Source of the DNA: Hetaerina americana
Taxonomy: Eukaryota > Arthropoda > Insecta > Odonata > Calopterygidae
NCBI GenBank assembly: GCA_022747635.1
Contig: JAKTNV010000005.1
Location: 38,092,336-38,156,335 of the forward strand
Direction of reading: 5' to 3'
DNA: 64,000 nt
Position 1 is the first letter of the stretch. The number at the start of each line of letters is the position of its first letter. The position numbers and the translations under genes were made by a program. The notes under the pieces were generated by a model, which had not been told where the DNA came from, made no database searches, and saw only the letters and a program-made list of their open reading frames with translations. This document shows, in pieces, positions 13,285-26,316 of the stretch.

Positions 13285-14005
13285 ATATGAAACATTGCTG
13301 AACGCATTGGAAAGTCAATGCGATAAGTGTGGGAAAAGAATAAACGCAAACAAGATAAAGGTTATTGTGTTTTCGATAAAGATGAAACCTAACCCAAATA
13401 TTAAAATAGGAATTCATGCACAAGACCAGGTGGAACAGTTTACCTACATATATTTGAAATATTTTGAACCAAAGTGGTCAACGTGGTACGGGAAATAGAA
13501 GAAGAATTGCATTGAGCAAAGAAGCTTTCACATGGAGGAGAGAATCAATGACAGAGACGTTGAGTAAGGATATTCACAAAGGTTCATCAAAACTTTAATA
13601 TCGAGCGTGGCTTTGTACGGCGTAGAAACATGGTCATTGAGGCAAGATGATCGGGGTGGATTGGAGGCTTTTGAAATGTGGGTGTGGAGTAGGATCGAAA
13701 AGATGAAGTGGGCTGAAAGGAAAACTAACGAGATAGTGCCAAACATAGCGGGGGTGGAAAGGGGATTGTTTGGAGTAGTAAAAAGGTTGTGGGAAAATGG
13801 ATGCAGAGTATTTTTATTGGCAATAGTATGTTGAAGACTGTGATAGAGGGAAGAATGTTCGGTAATCGAGGAAGGGGCAGGAATAGGATAGGGATGTTGG
13901 ACAGAATGAAGGGAGTAAGGATGGATATGGAATTTAAAGGGGGGCTTATTCTAGTATCGAATGTCAGGTTGCCTTTTGTTAGGAGAGGCAAGTGACCGGG
14001 AGAAT
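13285..14005 (+). mobile_element. RTE-A LINE, 3' segment of the split copy
   Basis: Resumes the RTE-A reading with LLNALESQCDKCGKRINANK, then NPNIKIG, EQFTYIYL, a frame-damaged FTRR/MTETL-like part, VALYGVETWSLRQDDR, LEAFEMWVWSRIEKMKW and the basic C-terminus with RGRNRIGMLDRMKG. It ends in 3' UTR-like sequence with GTCAGGTTG...GTTAGGAGAGGC. That pair of motifs also occurs at 36.1, 39.2 and 56.5 kb. Confidence 0.8.
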
Positions 14006-15466
14006 AACAATATTATATCTCAGGAGCAAAAAACTGTACATTTATTTAAGATGGGCAATTTCCTCTGTTACTTTCTCATACCTCTGAAGATGATGAGATG
14101 TAGTATGTATATATTTTATCGTAATTATGTTCACGTCATATCTTTTCAATAAAATTGACCCTTTTAAGTCTAGAATTCTTGACAAATGTTAAAATGTTAC
14201 TTCATATCTGCCAACACTCATCGTTTTACAACAGTAAAATAATAAACACGTAAAAACTCTCACTGGAATGGATAACCGAAAATCATCAACGAAATGAATT
14301 TAGAGATATTTTTCGTCATAGTGCCCATCTATCTTTTAATGTCGAGACAGAGTTTTTCTGAAGCACCTAAGTTTCTACTGCACCATGCATCTTTAAGATT
14401 CGTTTACACTCGCGTGGTACGAGACTAGAGGCGTTGTTCGGCGTTACGCGTCCTGATTTGCGACCTGGGGTGCCAAATTTTGGAGTTTTAATTCATGTGG
14501 ATAAACTAGATAAACTGCCGGGGAACACCTCGATTTAGGAGGGAAAACGTTCCTGCTATACGGTGGTAGATGATAGACGAGGTGCACGGATGAAATGGGA
14601 AACGAAATACCCTCTTTCCCGCCGGTAATAATTGATACCAGCCATCAAACGCAAGCATAAGACCATCCTTCTTCCCAATTAGAGGCAATGGTGCATATTT
14701 AAGCGGCCCATACCCCCCTCTCCCTGCACCAGCCCCTCATCCCCACTCCGTCTCCCATTTCGCCTCCACTTCGTCACCGCTTCTCTTCCACGATCCTATC
14801 CCTCGAAATGCTTTTTAAGAGCCCACACAAAAACTGTCTCAGGTCCGAAACCAATCTTACTATCTTCCACCCCTGCCTTCTTTAACATTTTCCCCACTCC
14901 CCCACTGCCTTCATCCCCCTTCTCTACCACTCATTCCTCCGCGCTCTCCCTCCCTCCCTCCCTACCTCTCTCTCTCTCTCTATCTTCCTCCCTGCCTTTC
15001 CTTGAAACACACGACGTTTGAATATTCAACCGGAGGGCAGGAGGAAGGGGTGTTGATGGAAAATTGGACGGTGGAAAAGGCAGCAGGAGGCTGAATGAGA
15101 CCTCCAAGAAGAACGAGAACTCCGATGCTCACTAAAAGGACTTTAAAGGTTCTTCGACTCCGGCAATCTGAGAGATAACCTCCCACTAAGACGGCATTAA
15201 CCCAACCCTCCCCCCAATTCTTCCCTCGTCTGAATTAATGTGAGCATCGGGGCGTCGTCGCCACCACCACTGCTACTGAGTTACCTTTTTTACTTTTTTT
15301 ATTATCTCCTGAATCGTTCCCTCCCAAACATGGATCTCGATCTTGATAGAAGAATCACTTGTTTTTTTTTCTTTCTCGCCCAAGCTGTCTTGGATGGCCC
15401 TAACCTCTGAACGAATGAGGTGAACTAAATTGATGTCTCAGGAAAGCAGGAAATTACGAAGAAAAT
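14006..15466. other. No gene recognised; pyrimidine-rich low-complexity block 14700-14995
   Basis: The block 14700-14995 is C/T-rich with a (CCTT/CCCT)n and (CT)n run near 14945-14990. No coding motif recognised. Confidence 0.5.
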
Positions 15467-15781
15467 AGGGGGGATCGAGATGGTGCGGGGGCTAGCGTAC
15501 TGGCTTCCCACCCAGAGGGCCCGGGTTCAAATCCCGGCGGTGTTGAATATTTTTCAGAGGTATCTCGATCCCTGCTTGAGGTGCTTTGTAGAGGGCACTT
15601 TGAGTGAGTACGCCGTCCGTCGGATGGGACGTTAAGCTGCGGACCCCTTGGCGCCTTTCGTTAAGAGTAGGCTAATGCCGACGCCGGGTTTCTCTCCACC
15701 CTTTATCCTTTCCTATCCATCCCCTATGGCGCAAATGACCTCAGCTGTCGGTCGCCTCCCCTCAAAACTACTACTACTACT
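15467..15781 (+). mobile_element. tRNA-derived SINE (family S1), complete copy
   Basis: About 315 bp. The tRNA-like head carries an A-box-like region (ATGGTGCGGGGGCTAGCG) and a B box (GGGTTCAAATCCC). A unique body follows (TTAAGCTGCGGACCCC, GCCGGGTTTCTCTCC) and a (CTA)n tail. Flanking ACGAAGAAAAT occurs at 15456-15466 and again at 15782-15792, an 11-bp target duplication, so both ends are defined. The first 11 bases after the G run (GGGATCGAGAT) are an exact reverse complement of ATCTCGATCCC about 95 bases downstream, so the head can close into a long stem. Two more copies lie at 33.3 and 37.7 kb. SINEs are transcribed by RNA polymerase III and moved by LINE proteins; the partner LINE is not identified. 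Confidence 0.9.
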
Positions 15782-18721
15782 ACGAAGAAAATGTTCGCCT
15801 AAGTTGATTAGAATACGTTTTATAGAAGAATGTCCTCTCTCTAATTCACTTAAGCATTATTTTGTCCTGAGTCTGGAAATGATATAACAAACAAACGGTC
15901 ATAGCTCCATTTGTAATAGGTACGATTCGGGAAGGTCGAGCGTTTGGCAAACGCAATTCCCAAAACAATATTAATTCGTTAGCTTATGTCTTCAAGTCAT
16001 TCCAGAAATTTTAATATAAATATCAGTTTTAATTTATTAACTAAGTTCATTGTTTCAACCTCCAATGGGCAGTAGTTAGTCTTGGAGCCTATTTGAAACT
16101 TTCATGTTTCGACCGACAAGATAAATCAGTTCAACCGTAAAGGATCCTTTAATTCCTAGGATGGATATAATCGTTTGATTCAGATAAAATTCCTCTTTTT
16201 TCGTATGATTGCCAAAAAAATACTCATATTCAATTATTTTATAGAGTATACTAGAACAAAAAAGATTGAAAATAAATTTTATAAACTATATTCATATTAC
16301 CCCAGGTAAATCGGGTTTCCACATGGCCATAATGCATGAAAATCAATTTTAAAATGTCTCCATTCGTGATAATCACCTCGAATAAAGCACAGCTACCATA
16401 AGCTACCAATAGGTAAATAAAAACTCAGCGAATTTATTTTCTTGATAACAAAAGTAAGCAGATATGATTTAATGCAAGAATTGGAACCACGTTTACACCT
16501 AAGTAACATACTCTATACCACTTAGGGATTTTCTCGAAGCTTCTGTTCTCATTAAATAAGAGGTACATGCTTTATCGAATCAAAACTATTGATTGAAATA
16601 TGAATTTCTAAGTGACGTTCTAATGCCTTATTATAACGTTTGCAAGAAAATAAATACTAGGTACTCATAACGTATTGAAGCGAATCTCTTTGAATCAAAA
16701 ACAGAACGCAACATTTTAACATTGACAAAAGTAATCCTCAGGCATATTCCTCTAAGCATAATGTGATAAGTGAAATTCATATGAAACGCGTAAACCAAGA
16801 ATCACAAATATACTAAAACATAGATATAAAGAATGATTCCAGTGGTAGGTGAACATCCTTCAGAATATAATAACAAGGAAGTATTAAATAAGGAATTGAA
16901 AGTAAGGGTATACCATCTGACTTAAAAGAAAAAATGCTGGCTATAAATTATTTTTAAAAGTTCTTGCTCAAAATTTCCAAAGGACACAAGGAACTGTGGT
17001 TCCAACGATCTCCATAGAGGTATGCACGTGTGGAGATTGAGAGTTCATTTGTTAATTAAGTTGCGAAACAGGCCGAGGAAGAGACTAGCCGCGTTGGCGG
17101 TTTTAGGGCAGAAAAAAGTTTTTCAGCATCGTAAAGGCTGAGAGGGAATTTTAAATGGGATCCATCGGCCATTTTCAAGGAAAATGAGGCCGTAAATAAG
17201 AAATAAGAATTTAAATGAGGCAGCTAAGTAAAAAAGGCACAACAAGGAAAAAAAGTCGAAATTTATTAGTTCCGTGACATTTATACTTTCACGTTAACAA
17301 ATTTATCGAACTGATTTGACGAATACATCGTTCTTTTGGAACAATTTACTTCATAAAAATAATACAAGCCCGCCATTCAAGTTTAAGAGCATACTACCAC
17401 GCAGATACAACAAAATTCTGAAATTCTTTATACCCGCGCATGGGTGCCAGGTTTTCTTTGGGCTCAGAAACTCAGAAACTTTGTACCTGAGAAACATAAA
17501 ATGTTCGTCTTTTACCTTTTCCCCATACTTCTACTTCTATGTAGTGCCCTATAAGTCAACACTAGTGTGTGTGGAAGGGGGTGATCCAACACAAGGCATG
17601 CTACATCAAGAATTAAGCTTGTCCCAAGTTTTAATTACAATGCGAGCTTGTATGTGCATGTAAAATAATTCAAATAATTTAAATAATGATGACTACAGGT
17701 ATATGCACTACGGTAACTAAGTTAAATGGCTTCTCTGCGCAAACGAGATGAGTTTTTGGTAATAATGGCAATAAGTAAGGTTAGATGAGATAATGACAAC
17801 ATACTAGGATAATTAGAAAATGTAAAAAGAATAATATTTTCCCCCTCCTAGCGCGCTCGGATACTGTTATTCTGATTCCTTAAGGTTCGTTGAAAAATGA
17901 CGTTTATATCTATCTGTACCAAACTTGATCTCTCTAATTTTGTTGGCATTTTCTCTCTTATCGAAGTACGATGAGACTAATAATACATTTTCAACATAAT
18001 CGCCCGAGAGACTAGCTTCCAATTTATGCAAGAGATTTAATCTATGATTTAACCTTCGCTCCGCGAGTGATTCTCAAACCAGTTCCTCTAATGATCTAGA
18101 CACGCTGCTAAGTTTGTCATAACAACGGTTTACCAATGAACCTCCTCCGCGGTACACGCGATTTAACTCGGCAATCAATTAGCTTATCGATGGTAATTTT
18201 CATCCAGCGACCTTTGATGCAAGTACAAACTTTGATACTTGAGTAACATTCACTGCAGTGCAATTGGATGGCCGTCTTGAATAGACCGAATCGCAAAAGT
18301 AAATAACCGATTAACTCAAACTCTCTCTTAAACTTCAGCACTAGATGAATTTCATCGTCTTCCTTTTTTGATAATTCTGTTTTCTTCTATTCCCAAGACG
18401 TTATGTTGAAAGTTCGGAACCTGAACGCAGGGGTGGTAGGCTAAATATCCACACGTATGCCCACAATTTCTTCCCCAACCCAGATATATGCGCAGGACTG
18501 GATATTGAAAGAGATGGTCAGATATTTCCCACAGAAAAACCTTTGGCAAGATCGATTTTTACTTTCATACGTGTATTTCAACTCCGAGGCCTCATTTTAC
18601 CCGGAACGTTTGCACATTGAAATTGTACGATCCGTTCCAAATGCTTGCACTTAAAAATACTGACAGAGGTGTCGTATTAATGACCAGCCCCCTGGGGACG
18701 CACTCCCGGCGTAATTAGGAG

Positions 18722-18724
<3 letters not shown>

Positions 18725-18755
<31 letters not shown>
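18725..18755. repeat. (CT)n microsatellite
   Basis: CT dinucleotides followed by a short C run, directly visible. Confidence 0.95.
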
Positions 18756-18757
<2 letters not shown>

Positions 18758-18887
18758 CCCATGCAGCACCGTGAAACGAGTGGGAGGAGTGGGCTTAAAC
18801 TTGTCCGATAACCCGTCGGTCATAACTCTCGCAGGAAGCGGAACCCTGAGTGACCACTTGTACGGAGTCGTGTCTGGTTGTGACTCG

Positions 18888-18907
18888 AGGAGAGAGAGAG
18901 AGAGAGG
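18888..18907. repeat. (GA)n microsatellite
   Basis: AG/GA dinucleotides, directly visible. Confidence 0.9.
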
Positions 18908-20828
18908 TGGGGTGGTGGGGGGCAGGAAGAGGAAAGGGGAGAGGAGAGCTGGATCGCAACCTGGGCAATGCATCACGAACCCAAAACCTTCGCAGTGCTC
19001 GACACACTCGTGCAAGGCTGAAGGGCGGAGTGTTTGCGACCAAACTAAACGAGGGTTGCACCGAAAACTACCACTTCCACGTCCCATTCCCTTCCCTCTC
19101 TCTCATTCGCTTATTCAAATTCAAGGTTATAAATTTCAACCATCCCCTTGTCTAGCTTAGCCCACCGACCACTGGCGTCCCCGAGCGATCTCTAGCCTAC
19201 TATTACTTCGAGATCGAACATAATTTAATCCCAGTGAACTTTTTGGAATACCTATTAACATTACAGCATTTCAAAAATAATTCGCGCATTCATTTATTTA
19301 ATTCAAATCAATTTTAATTTTTACTGGTTCGCTATTATTTTTTTTCTTCGAATTACTGGCTAGTAAAAAACGCCCATCAACTTCATACGTGTTTTATTCT
19401 CCTGTGATGCGTCAAATGTACATCACAAGGTCATAAGTACGGCCAACGTCACTTAAGAAAATGAAACCGCAATAAGTAGCTGGGACCAGTAGCGCAATTG
19501 ATGCTCAATCATAGGCAGACAATCATATTATGTTAATCTTTTACATTTAACGAAAATCTCGGATTGGATTAAACTAATTAATTATTGAGAGAAAAAGTCA
19601 CAAGCTCCTTAAAATTGAAATTGTCTGATATTAAATATTCACGTATACTCCTCAGCATGAACATTGAATTTCCCGCCACTTTATTTTGATTGCACACCAT
19701 TTTATCATTTTAAATACATTTTTAGCACAACTCTCTATAACCTGGCTGCACGGTATATGGCTTTAATCGACAACATGAATTCACAAAATCTACCTCTCTT
19801 GAAGTCTCCACATCGACAATACCATTTGAACATCTAACCAAACCGTTAATTCATAATGTATGGCCGATTATAACTGATTATCTAGGAAATACTAGTATAA
19901 TAAAACGTACCAAAACACATAATATCAAGACTGTGTAATCTTCATAGCAAAGTGCAATGCATACATTTATCCAATTTTCTTAACATTAAATGTAAAACAA
20001 AGCTGTATTGTAATTAGGAATTTGTTTTCGTGAATCCACAACGAAGCGTATTCAAGATTTTAAATAGCAATCTTTAATATTTATAAACTGTTAGGCAGTC
20101 ATAAGAAGTATTAACAATGAAATAATGAAAATAATGCGTATTTCAACTGTTGCAAAACCAACGAGCCCCAAACAGCAATTGATTAAGTGCAAATTGTACA
20201 TAAAGCGCTGTTAAACTTAAATACAGATGAAGGGATAGTCAGAATATTTTAGTTCAATAATGCGCAATCGAATAAAAAATGATTCGAAGAATCTGTTGAT
20301 AAAAGTAACCAATGGTGAATTTCATCATCAACATCATTGAAATCTAATAAGGAAAATCTCATTAGGTGGCCTGTAGATTATTAAGATGATGTAAGTATTC
20401 CGTAGAAGACTACATAGTGAATATAGTAAATTGTTAATACAGTTTTCCGTAACATATAAATCTGGAGACTAAGAATATGGTGAGAGGATAACCTCAAAAG
20501 GAAAATTCACTTTAACGACAGAATAATATATTTTTTTTAATTATTCCCACTCCAGCTTTCTGTGCTAATGACTCACATGCGGCATTGTCAGTTTCGTCTA
20601 GGTGGAGTCCTATCTTTCATCAAGTCCAGTTCCAATTGTAATCTACTTTTAAACAAATACCGTAAATCATCCCATACTGCTGAATAATACTGCTGTTTTA
20701 TTGGTTTACGCCCCTCGGATATTGCAATAAAAAGTTTGCTTAGCTGGTACTTTTATCACCATTTCTCTCCATTAGCATGCTTCACGTAGGCACACCACCT
20801 CTCTGTTTTGGATTAGAGCCATTAATTC

Positions 20829-21015
20829 GAGAGAGAGAGAGAGAGAGAGAGACGAGTAAGGAGAAGGAGGTGAGGACGCAGTAGAGTTGAGAACTATAAA
20901 ACACACCAGACGCCAACGCCCTCGGGAGGGTATACTAAGCGGAGGGCAGCACGTACAACGAAGACCATCTATTAACAGTCACGCCAATCATTCATTCCAA
21001 TAGATAGGTAGGTTT
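20829..21015 (+). promoter_or_regulatory. Speculative promoter-like segment: (GA)n tract plus TATA box
   Basis: A (GA)n tract at 20829-20852 is the kind of site bound by GAGA-type factors in insects. It is followed at 20895-20901 by TATAAAA. A GC-richer segment continues to ATAGATAGGTAGGT near 21005, which looks like a 5' splice site. No downstream coding exon was recognised, so this could be chance. Confidence 0.2.
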
Positions 21016-21811
21016 GCGTCCCGTCCCACCTCTCTCTCACACATTAAAAGGTGGGCGAAAGGGGTTTCGGGTTTGATGGATAGGCACTAGTGGGGCGAGG
21101 GAATGAGTGAAGGGGTGTCCGAACAGAGTGATGGGAAGCGGGGCTAGTGATGGCGAGAGCGAGAGAGAATGGCGGGGGGGAGTTATGGGGTGAATGGGAG
21201 AAAGTGGGAGGCAGTGGGAGGAAGGCGAGTTTCATATCGGTTGACTCCCCTGCCGACCTTGGCTCTTCACTAATGAGTCGGCACACCCTTGCCTCTTGCG
21301 AAGGATGGCTGGGAGTGGATGGGGGAGGATCGCTGGGAGGGGATGGGGGAAGGTGATGGGTCGGGGGGAGTGGAGGCCCACGGGGGCACGTGAAATCAGC
21401 ATCCCCGCGCGAGACCAAAAAGAGGAAGGGAAGAGAGGAATTTTTTGAGACACAAAATACAAAATAAACGTCCGATAATGACGTCCCTCCTAGTGCAATG
21501 CGAGTGTTCAAATCCCATTCACACTAGACGAGTAAGAGCGACCGTTTCAGTTAACGTTCATTTCCCCCTTTCTAAGTCCCACCATGGTCATAATTTTTAA
21601 ATACGGAGTGTGCTAAGGGAAGAAGGAACTGTAGAAGCACTTTGCGCTGGTAAAATTCATCTCAGCAAAAGGTATAATACATGTAGACAGGATTTCCGAT
21701 AACTTTTCAATAATTCCTATTCATACCATTCCTCCTACAGTTCCCGCTTAGAACACGTACACTCATATATTAACATACAAGTATACTCGACACACAAATA
21801 CATTATGAATG

Positions 21812-22075
21812 GGGGGCGTGGTAGTCCAGGGGTAGAGCGTTGGACTACTGTCCGGAGGGCCCGGCTTCGATTCCCAGGCAAGCCTCTCTGGGCATTCCCT
21901 ACCTGAGCACCATCAGTTCCACCCAAACTATGTGAATTTTCGGGCACCAGATCTTCCTGAGAAGTCATCCTGATGTGTGAATTTTACATGCCGTATAGGG
22001 CTTAGTACTGGGTGAACTCTACCATCACCTACCAAACCGACCTTCGGGTTGCTTACTGTATTTACGGTTTTCTTA
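21812..22075 (+). mobile_element. tRNA-derived SINE (family S3)
   Basis: The tRNA-like head has an A-box-like GTGGTAGTCCAGGGGTAGAG and a B-box-like GGCTTCGATTCCC. A non-tRNA body of roughly 190 bases follows. The acceptor and anticodon stems do not fold as in a functional tRNA, so I call a SINE head, not a tRNA gene. The 3' limit and target duplication are not clear. Confidence 0.6.
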
Positions 22076-22429
22076 CATCATGCATGATCGTTTCGTGAGC
22101 CTGTCCAGCTTGGGAATGACAGTTAGGGATGGAGGAATCAGCGAGACGTAAAGATGGCAGCACTGCAACTTGGGCAGTTACGTGACATAAAGCGAGATCT
22201 GACAGCAGCGGGTGAATGGAATTTCAGAAGTGTTGATTATAGGATGCTCTTCGGGTTTTCAGGACGTTTGAATAAAATAGAGGGGCACTGATCTAATATT
22301 TGGTGTCGTTGACTGGCTTTTTAAGGGAGGATAAAATCCTTTCAATAAGTTTTGGATTCTTAATATAATCCCATCTCTTCTCTACCATACCTGTCTCCTT
22401 ATCCTAGCTCAAAATCATATCAGCTATTC

Positions 22430-22785
22430 GGAAACTTAATATACAGTGCAGTTTTCTACGGTTCGGAAGCATGTTCTTTGAAGTAAGAGGTGGACTTTCG
22501 GGAAAAGGCCGCGGAGAAGAATTGAGGAAATAACAAAGAATGAAAAGAACAACAAACCAATTTCAAGATGCGGTTGATAGAGACGTTCATGTTGGAGAAT
22601 AGATAGTTGGAAGAAGTTCAGGGAAGGCAGGACGAGTGGATGCAAGAGATATTAGGAGGTAACAGGATGCTGAAGACGGTAATTGAGGGGAGAATATGGG
22701 AAAGCAAGGCAGGAGGAGGGAAAGAAAAGGCACTTAGGGTGGAATTAAGAGATGCAGAAAAAATTCCGAAGTAAATATGGAATTA
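22430..22785 (+). mobile_element. RTE LINE, C-terminal coding fragment, degraded
   Basis: Readings SAVFYGSEACSLK, QDEWMQEILGG and RMLKTVIEGRIW correspond to AMYGAETWSLK, QEKWMKGVLTG and GMLKTVIEGRML in the 26-29 kb element. Several stops and frame changes lie between. It ends just before a Penelope-like element. Confidence 0.7.
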
Positions 22786-22789
22786 TTTC

Positions 22790-23600
22790 AATAAAAATGA
22801 AGAATACAATGTATCTTTCCACTGTCCTTTATTCACGTACAACCTGTTTCAACGCTCAAGCGTCGTCATCAGATTGAATTATTTTAACATTAATACGAGG
22901 TTTCAGTATATTTTGCGCCATTTTTGTAATGATTTAAGGCTACAATCGTGTGTAGTGCCGATATCCATCAACAATCTGCTCTTCGCTGATATACTTCCAC
23001 AAAAAATTATAATAATAAATTTAAATAATCAAATATAATTGCCCTGGGGCAAGAGATACGATGGGCCGAGGGGGATAACATTTGTTGGCTCAGTTTTTCT
23101 AGGTATCCGAGTTTTCTAAGGGTACCGTGTAGATAAATAATATATTTATTTAAGGAGAAGCAGTTACGGATACAGTGCCATGGATGGAGAGTGAAAAGGG
23201 GACGGAGCATCAAGTGTGGGGCGGGCGGCAAGTAGTTGCAGTGGAGCCTTTCGGTGGTTAGATAGTTTTCAATTGAACGAAGATTCTGAATTTGCAGCTC
23301 TTTAACTTTATGTTGATATCAAGGAAAGTGATGCTGAAGTCAGAGGCAGAGGAGGCGAAAGACACGGAGAGAAAAATGTATTAAGGAAATAAAGCATGAT
23401 AAGTTTTCATGTCTGTGGGACTTCAGAAGGAAGATATCCTCAATATAACGAACACAGAAGAGAGATTTTAGGATTTTGTTGTAGAGGAATATTTTTTCTA
23501 TATTGTGCCATAGTAGTTCCCTCAGTTTGCATGTACAATCTATTATTTAAGGCGAAGGCGTTTTTTGGTAGGACAAGTGCCGCCATGTGGACTACGCATA
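22790..23600 (-). mobile_element. Penelope-like element, 3' half of reverse transcriptase plus 3' end, degraded
   Basis: On the minus strand the reading LNNRLYMQTEGTTMAQ (about 23515-23570) is the conserved Penelope motif before the catalytic site. RYIEDIFLL at 23424-23450 is the catalytic motif, with YIED where an active enzyme has YIDD. It continues through HENLSCFISLIHFS, then the C-terminal stretch PAPHLMLRPLFTL and LRKLGYLEKLSQQ. Frameshifts and at least one stop break it, and the catalytic D to E change adds to the case that it is dead. The GIY-YIG endonuclease domain expected further downstream was not recognised. Its terminal part carries a hammerhead-like motif. The 5' limit is near an unrelated tRNA-like SINE. 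Confidence 0.78.
22825..22882 (-). ncRNA. Hammerhead-ribozyme-like motif in the Penelope-like element
   Basis: The minus strand reads CTGATGA (22866-22872), a short hairpin ACGC-TTGA-GCGT, and GAAAC (22846-22850). Then AGGTT and GTA follow, with the predicted cleavage after the A at 22838. A two-base stem III (AC/GT) of this sort is typical of minimal type I hammerheads known from Penelope-like elements. Stem I can be drawn only as ATTCA/TGAAT beyond a two-base mismatch, so activity is doubtful. Confidence 0.5.
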
Positions 23601-23649
23601 AAGTAGGCAGTAGAGATGTGTGGTGAGGAAACATAAGGAAGAACACAAT

Positions 23650-23745
23650 TCATAAGTCAATTTCCACACCCAGGATCCGAACCCTAGACCTTTCACTATT
23701 CGAGCGAATGCTCTGCCAACTGAGCTACCGTACCACAAACAAGGT
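23650..23745 (-). mobile_element. tRNA-like SINE head (family S2-like)
   Basis: The minus strand reads GTAGCTCAGTTGGCAGAGCA (A box) and GGGTTCGGATCC (B box), with TTCGC and AGTGAAAGGTC between. This resembles the tRNA-like part of the paired units at 25.4-26.0 kb. A decayed tRNA gene is the alternative, but the resemblance to those units and the poor stems favour a SINE. Confidence 0.5.
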
Positions 23746-23944
23746 CCGTGAAAATAGTTTGTGTACATACACACAGGCATATACGCTAATCTTGCATTCA
23801 ATTTAATATTCTTATTCTATTCCTCTTCATTCCGCGCTTATTTGGCGTCTTCTATTAATTCTTCGTCAATCTCCTTCGTAAATTGCGAATTTCCCAAGTC
23901 ATCGTCCAAATGCACACTCGAATACTCTGTTTCTATATAAATGA

Positions 23945-25369
<1,425 letters not shown>

Positions 25370-25371
25370 TA

Positions 25372-25607
25372 TATACTCATATATACAGAAACAGATATAA
25401 GGAAAAGGGATAGGAACACATATAAAGGACGAACACAATAGAGGTGGGGAAGGCGGAATCGAACGGATCACAAGAGTAAAAATATTTCCTCAACCGGGAC
25501 TCGAACACCGGATCTTTCCACTTGCCGGGCGGATGCTCTTAACCACTTGAGCTATCGAGGATAGTCAATTTACCCTGAGATCCGTGGGTCTAATATGTCG
25601 CCAAGCG
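25372..25607 (-). mobile_element. tRNA-like SINE unit, left arm of a long palindrome
   Basis: On the minus strand: TCCTCGATAGCTCAAGTGG (A box), a D stem GCTC/GAGC, GGTGTTCGAGTCC (B box) and an acceptor-like TTGAGGA. A roughly 130-base tail follows and runs to the mariner end. The tRNA cloverleaf is imperfect (T stem mispaired, C instead of T at position 33), so a SINE is preferred to a tRNA gene. It differs from the right arm at only about three positions. Confidence 0.7.
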
Positions 25608-25796
25608 CCCCGATTCTTTCAGCCAAGAGATGGCGTCAGGGGGCAGTTTCACCCACCAAAGGAGAAATAGACAATACACAAGGAAAGGAAAGGACAGTGG
25701 GTTAGAATTCATACAACATCATACAGGAAAGGAACAGTGCGTTTCGTGGCACGCATAGCCAGAAGAAAGAGATGAGCCACATTGGCCAAATACACA

Positions 25797-26031
25797 ATGG
25801 CGACATATTAGACCCACGGATCTCAAGGTAAATTGACTATCCTCGATAGCTCAAGTGGTTAAGGGCATTCGCCCGGCAAGTGGAAAGATCCGGTGTTCGA
25901 GTCCCGGTTGAGGAAATATTTTTACTCTTGTGATCCGTTCGATTCCGCCTTCCCCACCTCTATTGTGTTCGTCCTTTATATGTGTTCCTATCCCTTTTCC
26001 TTATATCTGTTTCTGTATATATGAGTATTTA
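25797..26031 (+). mobile_element. tRNA-like SINE unit, right arm of a long palindrome
   Basis: Mirror image of the unit at 25372-25607, with GGGCATTCGCC in place of GAGCATCCGCC and one further difference (AAGG for AGGG). Tails point outwards and tRNA-like heads face each other across a 189-base spacer of unrecognised sequence. Confidence 0.7.
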
Positions 26032-26059
26032 TTCGCCGTTTGGCGGGATTTCGTGTTTG

Positions 26060-26316
<257 letters not shown>

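Larger units (their letters stand above)
15793..20828. other. No gene recognised; (CT)n and (GA)n tracts at 18.7-18.9 kb
   Basis: Mostly AT-rich DNA. A more GC-rich island at 18680-19160 contains (CT)n at 18725-18755 and (GA)n at 18888-18907 and gives overlapping open frames on both strands with no recognisable domain. A 115-codon frame at 17316-17663 is also unrecognised. Confidence 0.5.

Noticed and set aside
18677..19160. Four overlapping open frames on both strands
   Set aside because: Caused by (CT)n/(GA)n repeats and local GC content; no domain on either strand.
21044..21511. 155-codon minus-strand Pro/Ser-rich open frame
   Set aside because: Low-complexity complement of a G-rich tract; alternative frames are equally open.
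23670..23745. Possible tRNA gene on the minus strand
   Set aside because: A and B boxes are present, but stems are mispaired and the sequence belongs to a repeated SINE-like family.
25797..25880. Possible tRNA-Ala(GGC)-like gene
   Set aside because: C at position 33, a mispaired T stem and an anticodon not used in eukaryotic nuclear tRNA-Ala sets; it recurs as part of a longer repeat with a fixed tail.
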